A DNA stretch of 64,000 nucleotides from UBA668 sp039796575 (GTDB lineage: Bacteria > Actinomycetota > Acidimicrobiia > Acidimicrobiales > Ilumatobacteraceae), in the NCBI GenBank assembly GCA_039796575.1, contig JBDKJP010000016.1:62001-126000 (forward strand), in the 5' to 3' direction. This document shows, one piece after another, positions 44,208 through 51,467 of the stretch (positions within the stretch are counted from its first letter, which is position 1; each line of letters opens with the position of its first letter). The position numbers were made by a program, and so were the translations under genes. Under the pieces are notes generated by a model, which saw only the letters and a program-made list of their open reading frames with translations, made no database searches and had not been told where the DNA came from.

Positions 44208-44990
44208 TCAGCGACCGCCGCCGTCGACCTCGATGCGCTGCCCGGTGACGTAACCGGCGCCGTCGCTGCACAACCACAGCACCACCTTCGCGATGTCGCT
44301 CGGCTGGCACACCCGGCCGAACGGCGACACCGCGTCGAGCGAACGCAGGTCCTGCAGCTCGCGGTTGCCGGTCATGGCACGGCTCAGCCGCACACCCATG
44401 TCGGTCTCCACCAGGCCGGGCGCCACGATGTTGACGTGGATGTGGTTCGGCCGCTCCTCGCGCGCGAGCGTGCGCGCCAACGCCTCCATCGCCGCCTTGC
44501 CCATGTTGTACGGGGCACCGTTCGCGGCCATGTGGCTGGTGGCCACCGACGAGATCATCACGATGTCGGCGCGGCCGCGTTCGGCGGCACGCGCACGCAG
44601 CGACGGCAGTGCGAGCCGGCTGAGGTGATGCGGGCCGTACGCGTGCGTGGCGACGACGCGCATCATCTCCTCGGGATCGGTGTCGGCCACCGAACGCCCC
44701 CGCGACGCGATGCCGGCGTTGCACACCAGCGCGTCGATGCCGCCGAAGTCGGCGATCACCGCGTCGACCATTGCGGCGGTCTCGTCGATGTCGTCGACCG
44801 ATGCCTGGTACGCCTTCGCCTCACCGCCTGCCGCCCGGATGGCGGCGACGGCCTCGGCCGCTGCGTCGGCGTCGTTGCGGTAGTTCACCGCCACTGTCGC
44901 TCCGTGGGCGGCCAGCAGCTCGCTGATCCCCCGCCCGATCCCACGACCGCCACCGGTCACCACCACCACACGTCCGTCGAGTTCGCTCAT
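44208..44990 (-). CDS. Short-chain dehydrogenase/reductase (SDR), FabG-like
   Basis: 260-residue classical SDR: VVTGGGRGIGRGIS cofactor motif, NYRNDAD after beta-2 favouring NADP, VCNAGIAS, catalytic Ser in MISSVATSH and Tyr-x3-Lys in YNMGKAA, then APGLVETDM and GQRIEVDGGG. The ATG at 44990 is preferred; another in-frame ATG lies 9 nt upstream. Convergent with the DUF3048 gene (18-bp gap) and divergent from the CDF transporter. Substrate unknown. Confidence 0.92.
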   Translation of the reverse strand: MSELDGRVVVVTGGGRGIGRGISELLAAHGATVAVNYRNDADAAAEAVAAIRAAGGEAKAYQASVDDIDETAAMVDAVIADFGGIDALVCNAGIASRGRSVADTDPEEMMRVVATHAYGPHHLSRLALPSLRARAAERGRADIVMISSVATSHMAANGAPYNMGKAAMEALARTLAREERPNHIHVNIVAPGLVETDMGVRLSRAMTGNRELQDLRSLDAVSPFGRVCQPSDIAKVVLWLCSDGAGYVTGQRIEVDGGGR

Positions 44991-45033
44991 GGGCGCCATT
45001 CTCACGCATCGGCTTCGTCGCCGACGTGCTGGG

Positions 45034-45039
45034 TAGTCT
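45034..45039 (+). promoter_or_regulatory. -10 box TAGTCT of the CDF transporter gene
   Basis: TAGTCT is 6 nt before ATG 45046, the same motif and spacing as at galU. Confidence 0.55.
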
Positions 45040-45045
45040 GCGCAC

Positions 45046-45963
45046 ATGCAGGACGGCAGCCGGAAGGCCATCATCGCCGCGTTCTTCGCGAACCTCGGCA
45101 TCGCCATCGCGAAGTTCATCGGCTTCGTCATCACCGGTTCGGCGGGCCTGCTCGCCGAAGCGGCGCACAGCGTGGCCGACACCGGCAACCAGGGCCTGCT
45201 CATGTTCGGCGGCAAGCGCGGCAAGCGTCCGGCCGACGCCGCGCACCCGTTCGGCTACGGCCCCGAGCGGTACTTCTGGTCGTTCGTCGTTGCGCTCGTG
45301 CTGTTCAGCATGGGTGGCCTGTTCGCCCTGTACGAGGGCATCCACAAGCTCAGCGATCCGCACGAGATCGAGAACGCCGGCGTGGCGTACGCCATCCTCA
45401 TCGTGGCCATCGGCCTCGAGACGTTCTCGCTGCGTACCGCCGTCAAGGAGGCCAACCATGTACGCGGCAGGCGCTCGTGGTGGCAGTACATCCGCACGGC
45501 GAAGGCGCCCGAGCTGCCGGTCGTGCTGCTCGAGGACATCGGCGCCGAGCTCGGTCTGTTCTTCGCCCTGTTCGGCCTCACGATGGCCGAGGTCACCGGT
45601 GAGCCGCGTTGGGACGCCGTCGGCTCCATCGCCATCGGCGTGCTGCTGGTGGTGATCGCCGTCATCCTCGCTGCCGAGATGAAGGGTCTGCTCATCGGCG
45701 AGGCTGCCAGCGACGAGCACCTCGACGCCATCAACGCCGCCATCGCCGGCAGCACGTCGGTGAACGGCCTCATCCACCTGCGCACCATGCACCTCGGCCC
45801 CGACCGTCTGTTGGTGGCGGCGAAGATCGACTACGACCACTCGCTCGACGTGGCCGCGCTTGCAGCCGCCATCGATGCCACCGAGTCGAACCTGCGCGCG
45901 CAGGTACCCATCGAGATGATCATCTACATCGAGCCCGACATCCGCCGGAAGCAATCGGAGTGA
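45046..45963 (+). CDS. Cation diffusion facilitator (CDF) transporter
   Basis: 305 residues with about six membrane helices. Helix II carries AEAAHSVADTGNQ with the HxxxD metal site. HPFGYGPERYFW is the conserved loop, and helix V has LEDIGAELG where the usual HxxxD is replaced by ExxxAE-type residues, a hint of altered metal selectivity. The cytoplasmic C-terminal domain ends with the ferredoxin-like EMIIYIEPDI. Probably exports a divalent metal (Zn, Mn, Fe or Co) by proton exchange. The stop overlaps the next start. Confidence 0.9.
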   Translation: MQDGSRKAIIAAFFANLGIAIAKFIGFVITGSAGLLAEAAHSVADTGNQGLLMFGGKRGKRPADAAHPFGYGPERYFWSFVVALVLFSMGGLFALYEGIHKLSDPHEIENAGVAYAILIVAIGLETFSLRTAVKEANHVRGRRSWWQYIRTAKAPELPVVLLEDIGAELGLFFALFGLTMAEVTGEPRWDAVGSIAIGVLLVVIAVILAAEMKGLLIGEAASDEHLDAINAAIAGSTSVNGLIHLRTMHLGPDRLLVAAKIDYDHSLDVAALAAAIDATESNLRAQVPIEMIIYIEPDIRRKQSE

Positions 45964-46847
45964 GACGCCTCGACCCGCGTGGTGCGCAGGGGCGCACCCT
46001 CGGCTTCATCGCGCTCGGCATCGCCATCCTGTCCTTCAGCGCCGGCTCCACGTTGGTGAAGCTGTCGCACACGCCGGGCGTCACGGTGGCCTTCTGGCGC
46101 ATGCTGCTGTGCAGCGCGATCTGGATCGTCATCCTCCGTGTCAGCGAACGCCGTTGGCTGGCGTGGAGCGACATCCGCGCCGCACTGCTGCCCGGTGTGG
46201 CGTTCGGGTTGAACATCACGTTCTTCTTCACCGGCGTCACGAAGACCACCGTCGCGAGCGCCGAGTTCACGGGCGCGCTCACGCCGCTCATCGTGGTGCC
46301 GATGGGAGCGATCATCTTCAAGGAACGACTCCGACTCGGTGCCCTGGTGTACGGCCTGGTGTCGCTCGTGGGCCTCGCACTCGTGCTGTTCAACGCGCCG
46401 CCGACCGGCGAGTTCAGTTGGGTGGGCGTCGCCTGGATCGGCGCTGCCACCACGCTGTGGGCCACCTACCTGCTCACCAGCCGCAGCCTGCGGCAGGGCC
46501 GCTCGGTGGCTGCGATCATGGCCGCCATCACGCCCATCGCCACGGTGGTCATCCTGCCGCTCGGTCTGTTCGTGTTCCCGGGCACGCTGCTCGACGTGAC
46601 CTGGCGGTCGGTGGTGTTCATCGTCGTCCTTGCGGTGCTCACCGGCACCATGGCGCACGGCCTGATGGTGTTCGCGCAGAGCCACGTGCCCATCGGCGTC
46701 ATCAGCATCAGCCAGGTGTCGCAGCCGGCCCTCGCCGTGCTGTGGTCGGTGCTGTTCCTCGGCAGCACCGTCATGGGCATCCAGATCGTCGGCATGGCCC
46801 TGGTGATCCTCGGCCTCGCCATGGTCACCCTCCAATCCCGCCGCTGA
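45960..46847 (+). CDS. EamA/DMT-family transporter
   Basis: 295 residues with ten predicted helices in two EamA repeats, beginning IALGIAILSFSAGSTLVKLS and, in the second, GAATTLWATYLLTSRSL. The family signature segments FWRMLLCSAIW, SAEFTGALTPLIVVPMGAIIFKERL and VSQPALAVLWSVLFLG are present. Drug/metabolite superfamily exporter with unknown substrate. The GTG overlaps the CDF stop by 4 nt. Followed by a long palindrome-rich non-coding region. Confidence 0.9.
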   Translation: MRRLDPRGAQGRTLGFIALGIAILSFSAGSTLVKLSHTPGVTVAFWRMLLCSAIWIVILRVSERRWLAWSDIRAALLPGVAFGLNITFFFTGVTKTTVASAEFTGALTPLIVVPMGAIIFKERLRLGALVYGLVSLVGLALVLFNAPPTGEFSWVGVAWIGAATTLWATYLLTSRSLRQGRSVAAIMAAITPIATVVILPLGLFVFPGTLLDVTWRSVVFIVVLAVLTGTMAHGLMVFAQSHVPIGVISISQVSQPALAVLWSVLFLGSTVMGIQIVGMALVILGLAMVTLQSRR

Positions 46848-46870
46848 GCCGCCGCACTTCATGCCACCGT

Positions 46871-46909
46871 GGGCACGAAATGTTGCGCTCGGTGCAACAT
46901 TTCATGCCC
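46871..46909. repeat. Inverted repeat with 16-bp arms after the EamA gene
   Basis: GGGCACGAAATGTTGC and GCAACATTTCATGCCC with a 7-nt loop and one mismatch. A further TTCATGCC just upstream can pair with GGGCACGAA, giving two mutually exclusive hairpins. The position 24 bp after a stop fits a terminator-like or REP-like role, but no T-run follows. Confidence 0.75.
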
Positions 46910-46926
46910 ACGCCGAGCCAAGCGCA

Positions 46927-46940
46927 CTCCCCAGGGAGTT
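46927..46940. repeat. Short palindrome ACTCCC-CA-GGGAGT
   Basis: Perfect 6-bp arms followed by TTTT on the plus strand. The 13-mer CTCCCCAGGGAGT recurs in inverted orientation at about 61388-61400 between two other genes. Confidence 0.6.
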
Positions 46941-47010
46941 TTCGCCACCACCTGTGACGCCCCTTGCGCAGAGCGCACCTACCGGGCACTCGGCGCTCCC
47001 ACGGCGATAA

Positions 47011-47050
47011 CGAGGCTTTCAAGTACCCCCGGGGTGACACGAAAGCCTCG
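47011..47050. repeat. Nested inverted repeat (CGAGGCTTTC / GAAAGCCTCG)
   Basis: Perfect 10-bp outer arms at 47011-47020 and 47041-47050 enclose a perfect inner palindrome ACCCC-C-GGGGT. The pairing can form one long interrupted hairpin. Confidence 0.8.
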
Positions 47051-47069
47051 AGAATCAGGTTCACCGGCA

Positions 47070-47133
47070 TTCTGGGCATGCCCGGAACCACCCCGGGGTC
47101 TTTCTGGGCATGCCCAGAAAGGTGCAGATCTGC
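47070..47133. repeat. Palindrome array related to repeat family 1 ends
   Basis: In order: TTCTGGGCATGCCCGGAA (47070-47087, one mismatch), ACCCCGGGGT (47090-47099, perfect), TTTCTGGGCATGCCCAGAAA (47101-47120, a perfect 20-bp palindrome) and GCAGATCTGC (47124-47133, perfect). The TTTCTGGGC and GCCCAGAA arms equal the termini of the 77-bp family 1 repeat. Confidence 0.8.
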
Positions 47134-47303
47134 CTGATCTGGGCGGGGCAAGTTGCGGAAACAACAGCGGTGATGTCTCGAGGCGGCTACACCGACGAGT
47201 CATCGAGACGAACGAGGATGGCCACCCCGCCGGTTGCGCTGCGACGCAAGCGGGCCAACCCGAACGTCATCAGTCACCGATCGGGGCTGCGGCGCAGGTT
47301 CGT

Positions 47304-47456
47304 TCAGGAGCTGTCCGCATCCTGTTCGAGCCGGCGCGTCCGACGAGCGCGGACCTTGCACCCGTAGTGGTACGCCCACCCGGACACCACGAACACCACG
47401 GTCGCCACGAACAACCATCGCGGTCCACCGGTCAGCAGCGTCCCGAGCACCGGCAC
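47304..47456 (-). CDS. Possible small single-pass membrane protein
   Basis: About 50 residues from GTG 47456 (another GTG lies at 47450). One predicted membrane helix WLFVATVVFVVSGWAYHYGC, then a highly basic stretch KVRARRTRRLEQ and an acidic end, a credible type of small membrane protein. The frame stays open upstream with HFCPFWQH. There is no clear promoter or Shine-Dalgarno, and the gene sits back to back with the TPP riboswitch. No homologue recognised; it may be spurious. Confidence 0.35.
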   Translation of the reverse strand: MPVLGTLLTGGPRWLFVATVVFVVSGWAYHYGCKVRARRTRRLEQDADSS

Positions 47457-47492
47457 ATGCTGCCAGAACGGGCAGAAGTGCAGCGGGTGGCG

Positions 47493-47498
47493 TAGGCT
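47493..47498 (+). promoter_or_regulatory. Putative -10 box TAGGCT for the thiamine operon
   Basis: TAGGCT about 10 nt upstream of the first paired riboswitch base (P1 at 47509), which places the transcript start right before the riboswitch. No -35 consensus seen. Confidence 0.45.
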
Positions 47499-47508
47499 CG
47501 GGGTGAAT

Positions 47509-47598
47509 CGACACGGGGAGCTCGCTCGACGGGCTGAGAGGGTGGTCAGCGCCACCGACCCGAGAACCTGATCTGGGTAATGCCAGCGGAGGGAGTTG
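47509..47598 (+). promoter_or_regulatory. TPP riboswitch (THI element)
   Basis: The conserved core is clear: ACGGGGAGC at the 5' side, GGCTGAGAGG (47532-47541), and the pyrophosphate-sensor strand ACCTGATCTGGGTAATGCC followed by AGCGGAGGGAG. P1 can pair CGAC (47509-47512) with GTTG (47595-47598). The Shine-Dalgarno GGAGGGAG (47588-47595) is part of the conserved 3' region, 6 nt before the ATG of the first gene, so TPP binding should block translation. No separate terminator is visible. Confidence 0.95.
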
Positions 47599-47601
47599 CA
47601 C

Positions 47602-48252
47602 ATGCCGCACGTCGCGGTGGTCATCGGAGGAGGGGCACTCGACCCGGCGGTCGCGTCCACGTTGCCCGACGGCATCGTGGTGATCGCCGCCGACGGTGGG
47701 CTCGACCATGCGGTGGAGGCCGGCCTGACGCCGACCGTCCTGGTGGGCGACCTCGACAGCATCACCGCCGCCGGGCGGATGTGGGCGTACGAGCACGGTG
47801 TGCACATCGAGCAGCACGACCCCGACAAGGACTGCACCGACACCGAGCTCGCCCTGCGCACGGCGCTGGCGGTGCCCGACGCGGGCAACCTGATCGTGCT
47901 CGGCGGCGGCGACCGCGACGACCACCGGCCCGACCACTTCCTCGGCACGCTGCTCGCACTCGGGCATCCCGACCTCGCGGCGTTCGGCGCGGTGACCGCA
48001 CAGCTCGGCGGGTCGTGGTTCAACGTCGTCCACCCGGGACGCCCGATCTCGCTGCCCATCGGCGCAGGCCGCACGTTCTCGGTGCTGGCGCTGCACGGGC
48101 CGGCGAGCGGCGTCACGGTGGAGGGCGCGAAGTGGGAGCTGCACGACGCCGACCTGTCGCCAACTGCGGCGCTCGGCGTGAGCAACGAGACCAAGGAGGA
48201 CATGGTGAAGGTGTCGACGGTGTCGGGTGTCGTGACGGTGGTGGTGCCGTGA
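47602..48252 (+). CDS. Thiamine pyrophosphokinase
   Basis: 216 residues. Converts thiamine to thiamine diphosphate using ATP. Catalytic-domain motifs AADGGLDHAVEAGLTPTVLVGDLDS (DGG and GDLDS) and HDPDKDCTDTELAL (DKDxTD) match the TPK family; GGGDRDDHRPDHFLGTL is the conserved mid-region, and the C-terminal beta-barrel carries TVEGAKWEL and VSNE. The ATG at 47602 follows GGAGGGAG inside the TPP riboswitch. Its stop overlaps the thiB start, so the kinase is co-expressed with thiamine import. Confidence 0.93.
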   Translation: MPHVAVVIGGGALDPAVASTLPDGIVVIAADGGLDHAVEAGLTPTVLVGDLDSITAAGRMWAYEHGVHIEQHDPDKDCTDTELALRTALAVPDAGNLIVLGGGDRDDHRPDHFLGTLLALGHPDLAAFGAVTAQLGGSWFNVVHPGRPISLPIGAGRTFSVLALHGPASGVTVEGAKWELHDADLSPTAALGVSNETKEDMVKVSTVSGVVTVVVP

Positions 48253-49247
48253 AGCGCGCACTCACGTCCATGGTCCTCGTCGGCGCGCTCGCCGCGCCCG
48301 TGTCGTGCAGTGGTGACGATGAGAAGGCGGCGCTCACGCTCGTGGCCTACGACTCGTTCCCGAAGGAGGGCACGCCGCTCAACGATGCGCTCACCACGTT
48401 CACCGACGACACCGGCATCGAGGTCACCGTGGTGAACGCGGGCGACACCGGCACGATGGTGTCGAAGGCCGTGCTCACCGCCGGCAACCCCGAGGGCGAC
48501 GTGATGTGGGGCGTCGACAACACGTTCCTCGCGGCCGCGGTCGACGGCGAGGTGTTCGACGGCGAGCCCACCCAGGTCGACTTCGGCGACGTGTGCCTGA
48601 ACTACGACATCGCCTGGTTCGACGAGGCCGGGCTCGAGCCGCCCGCCACGCTCGACGACCTCATCGAACCCACCTACGCCGACCTGCTCGTGGTGCAGGA
48701 CCCCGTCACCTCGTCGCCCGGCCTCGCGTTCCTGCTGGCCACCATCGCCGAGTACGGCGAGCCCGGCTGGGAGGACTACTGGGCCGCACTGCGCGACAAC
48801 GGCGTGGAAGTGGTCGACTCGTGGGAGAGCGCGTACTACGAGCGCTTCTCGGGCTCGGCCGGCTCCACCGGCGACCGTCCACTGGTGGTGAGCTACGCGA
48901 GCAGCCCGCCCGCCGAAGTGGTGTTCGCCGACCCGCCGGTCGACACCGCACCCACCGGCGTGGTGGAAGGCACCTGCTTCCGTCAGACCGAGTACGCCGG
49001 CGTGCTCGCCGGCACCGAGCACCCCGACGAAGCCGCGCAGCTGGTCGAGTTCCTCACCGGGCCGACGTTCCAGCAGGAGCTGCCGCTCACGCTGTTCGTG
49101 TACCCGGTGAACCCCGACGTCGCGCTGCCCGACGTGTTCACCCAGTGGTCGGTGGTCGCCGACGACCCGTACACGATGGACCCGGCCACCATCGCCGAGC
49201 ACCGCCAGCAGTGGCAGGAGCAGTGGACCAGCATCGTGACCGGCTGA
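48249..49247 (+). CDS. thiB: Thiamine ABC transporter substrate-binding protein ThiB
   Basis: 332 residues. An N-terminal hydrophobic segment ends at Cys20 (APVSC), probably a lipoprotein although the lipobox is imperfect. The binding domain follows the ThiB pattern: LTLVAYDSFPKEG, GDVMWGVDNTFLAAA, VDFGDVCLNYDIAWF, VQDPVTSSPGLAFLLATI, DSWESAYYERFSGS, and the C-terminal TLFVYPVN. Captures thiamine or its phosphates outside the membrane. GTG overlaps the kinase stop by 4 nt. Confidence 0.93.
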   Translation: MKRALTSMVLVGALAAPVSCSGDDEKAALTLVAYDSFPKEGTPLNDALTTFTDDTGIEVTVVNAGDTGTMVSKAVLTAGNPEGDVMWGVDNTFLAAAVDGEVFDGEPTQVDFGDVCLNYDIAWFDEAGLEPPATLDDLIEPTYADLLVVQDPVTSSPGLAFLLATIAEYGEPGWEDYWAALRDNGVEVVDSWESAYYERFSGSAGSTGDRPLVVSYASSPPAEVVFADPPVDTAPTGVVEGTCFRQTEYAGVLAGTEHPDEAAQLVEFLTGPTFQQELPLTLFVYPVNPDVALPDVFTQWSVVADDPYTMDPATIAEHRQQWQEQWTSIVTG

Positions 49248-49267
49248 CCCGTCTGCCGCGGTGGTCG

Positions 49268-50836
49268 GTGCCCGCGCTCGCCGCGGTGCCGCTGCTGGGG
49301 TTGGTGGTGTTCTACGCGTGGCCGCTGGGCACGCTGCTCGCGCGCGTGGTGGCACCGTCGTCGGTGGCGGACGCGTTGCGCATCCCCGGCCTCGGGCGGG
49401 TGCTGTGGTTCACGCTGTGGCAGGCCGTGGTGTCGACCGCACTCACGCTGCTCGTCGGCTTCACCCCGGCGTACCTGCTCGCTCGCTATCGGTTCCCCGG
49501 CCGACGCACCGTGCTCGCCGTGGTGACCGTGCCGTTCATGCTGCCGACGGTGGTGGTGGGCGCGGCGTTCGTGGCGCTGCTGCCCGAGCGGTGGCACGAC
49601 ACGGCGACGGCCGTCATCGTGGCGCACGTGTTCTTCAACGTCGCCGTCGTGGTGCGGTTGGTGGGCGCGATGTGGGCGGTGCTGCCCACCGATCTCACTG
49701 CGGCAGCACGCACCCTCGGTGCGTCACCCGCACAGGTGCTGCGCCACGTGGTGCTGCCGCTGCTGCGGCCCGCGCTGCTGGCCGCGGCGGGCGTGGTGTT
49801 CCTGTTCACGTTCACGTCGTTCGGGGTGGTGAAGCTGCTCGGCGGCGCCCGCCACGCCACGCTCGAGGTGGAGATCGCTCGGCGAGCCACACAGCTCGGC
49901 GACGTCGACGGTGCCGCCGTCCTGTCGGTGCTGCAGTTGCTCGCCCTCGGCGTGGTGGTGTGGTGGTCGGCCCGATGGCAGCGCCGCGCCGCGGTCACGT
50001 TCCACGGCGGCCGCACCAGTCGACGAGTTCGCTCGCGCCACGAACGCCGCCTGCTGGTCGGCGCGCTCGGGGTGACGGTGGCGGCGATGGCGCTGCCGGT
50101 CGTGGCGATGGTCGCCCGTTCGTTCCACCCCGGCTCGGCGTGGTCGCTCACCGCGTGGCGCACACTCGGCAACGACGAGGTGCGGCCCGGCATCAGCCTC
50201 GGCGTCGACCCCGTCGCATCGCTCGGCGTGTCGTTGCGCTACGCCGTGGTGGCCACCGTGGTGAGCGTGCTCGCCGGCGGGCTGGCCGCACTGGCCATCA
50301 CCGCTGCCCGACGCCACGGTCGACTGCTCGACACGGGGTTGATGCTGCCGCTCGGCACGTCGGCCGTCACCATCGGTCTCGGCATGCTCATCACGTTCGA
50401 CCACGACCCGGTCGACTGGCGGGCGAGCTGGTGGCTGGTGCCACTCGGCCATGCGCTCGTCGCGATCCCGTTCGTGGTGCGCAGCCTGGTGCCGGTGCTG
50501 CGAGCGGTGCCAGCCGACCAACGCGCCGCGGCCATGACGCTCGGCGCGTCGCCGTTGCGCGCATGGTGGGAGGTGGAGGTACGTCGCCTGCTGCGGCCCG
50601 TAGCCGCGGCTGCCGGGTTCGCCGCCGCCATCTCGCTCGGCGAGTTCGGTGCCACCACGTTCCTCACCCGCGCCGGGCGCGAGAGCATGCCCATCGCCAT
50701 CGATCAGCTGCTCGCACGAACGGGCGACGTGCCGCGTGCGCAGGCGTTCGCCCTGGCGACGATGCTGTTCGTGCTGACCGCCGCGATCGTGGCTGTCGCC
50801 GACCGACCGGAGGTGCACGATGCTCGAGGTGCGTGA
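49268..50836 (+). CDS. thiP: Thiamine ABC transporter permease ThiP
   Basis: About 522 residues with two fused ABC permease halves, each ending in an EAA-type loop: AARTLGASPAQVLRHVVLP and AAMTLGASPLRAWWEVEV. Twelve or so membrane helices; the fused layout is characteristic of ThiP. The start is uncertain. GTG 49268 places the first residues just before helix 1 (LAAVPLLGLVVFYAWPLG), while an in-frame CTG overlapping the thiB stop (49244) would give translational coupling. The end overlaps thiQ by 17 nt. Confidence 0.9.
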   Translation: MPALAAVPLLGLVVFYAWPLGTLLARVVAPSSVADALRIPGLGRVLWFTLWQAVVSTALTLLVGFTPAYLLARYRFPGRRTVLAVVTVPFMLPTVVVGAAFVALLPERWHDTATAVIVAHVFFNVAVVVRLVGAMWAVLPTDLTAAARTLGASPAQVLRHVVLPLLRPALLAAAGVVFLFTFTSFGVVKLLGGARHATLEVEIARRATQLGDVDGAAVLSVLQLLALGVVVWWSARWQRRAAVTFHGGRTSRRVRSRHERRLLVGALGVTVAAMALPVVAMVARSFHPGSAWSLTAWRTLGNDEVRPGISLGVDPVASLGVSLRYAVVATVVSVLAGGLAALAITAARRHGRLLDTGLMLPLGTSAVTIGLGMLITFDHDPVDWRASWWLVPLGHALVAIPFVVRSLVPVLRAVPADQRAAAMTLGASPLRAWWEVEVRRLLRPVAAAAGFAAAISLGEFGATTFLTRAGRESMPIAIDQLLARTGDVPRAQAFALATMLFVLTAAIVAVADRPEVHDARGA

Positions 50837-51461
50837 CGTGGGCGTGCGGTTCGGCGACCGCGACGTGCTGCGCGACGTGTCGTTGCAGGTGGCCGACGGC
50901 GAGGTGGTGGCACTGCTCGGCCCGTCGGGCGTGGGCAAGAGCACGCTCCTCCGGGTCGTCGCGGGGTTGCTCGTGCCCGACGCCGGCAGTGTGTGGCTCG
51001 CCGGCACCGACCTCACCGACGTACCGCCGCATCGTCGGCGGATCGGCCTGATGTTCCAGGACGAGCAACTGTTCCCGCACCTCGACGTCGCGGCCAACAT
51101 CGGCTTCGGGCCACGCATGGCGGGCGCCGACCGCGCCACCATCGATCGGCGCGTCGACGAACTGCTCGCACTCGTCGGCCTCGACGGGTTCGGCCCGCGA
51201 CGCGTGGCCACGTTGAGCGGCGGTGAGGCGAAGCGCGTGGCACTCGCCCGCGCGCTGGCACCGTCGCCCGCGGTGCTGCTGCTCGACGAACCGCTCACGG
51301 GGCTCGATCGCGAGCTGCACGACAGGCTCACCGCCGACCTGGCCGACGTGCTGCGCCGCACCGGCACCTCGGCGTTGCTGGTCACGCACGACCACGACGA
51401 GGCGGCCGTGGTGGCGCACCGCACCGAGGTGTTCACGGGTGGGCACGGTCTGACAAGCTGA
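50820..51461 (+). CDS. thiQ: Thiamine ABC transporter ATP-binding protein ThiQ
   Basis: 213 residues. Walker A GPSGVGKST, signature LSGGEAKRVALARAL (the Q of LSGGQ is Glu here), Walker B VLLLDEPLTGLD, H-loop LVTHDHDEA and Q-loop MFQDEQLFPHL. Short length agrees with ThiQ. Energises thiamine uptake with ThiBP. Last gene of the riboswitch-controlled operon; only 6 bp separate it from the next gene, which is likely unrelated. Confidence 0.93.
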   Translation: MLEVRDVGVRFGDRDVLRDVSLQVADGEVVALLGPSGVGKSTLLRVVAGLLVPDAGSVWLAGTDLTDVPPHRRRIGLMFQDEQLFPHLDVAANIGFGPRMAGADRATIDRRVDELLALVGLDGFGPRRVATLSGGEAKRVALARALAPSPAVLLLDEPLTGLDRELHDRLTADLADVLRRTGTSALLVTHDHDEAAVVAHRTEVFTGGHGLTS

Positions 51462-51467
51462 CCCACC

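Larger units (their letters stand above)
46848..47303. other. Non-coding stretch dense in palindromes
   Basis: 456 bp with no convincing gene. It contains at least six inverted repeats between 46871 and 47133 (separate entries) within about 260 bp. The part from 47140 to 47303 shows no repeat, RNA gene or recognisable coding sequence. Confidence 0.7.

Noticed and set aside
46848..47303. Possible CRISPR array because of clustered repeats
   Set aside because: The repeats are different palindromes with irregular spacing, not one direct repeat with uniform spacers, and no cas gene is present.
47110..47367. 85-codon plus-strand frame in the palindrome region
   Set aside because: No promoter or Shine-Dalgarno, it begins inside a perfect palindrome, and the product resembles no family.
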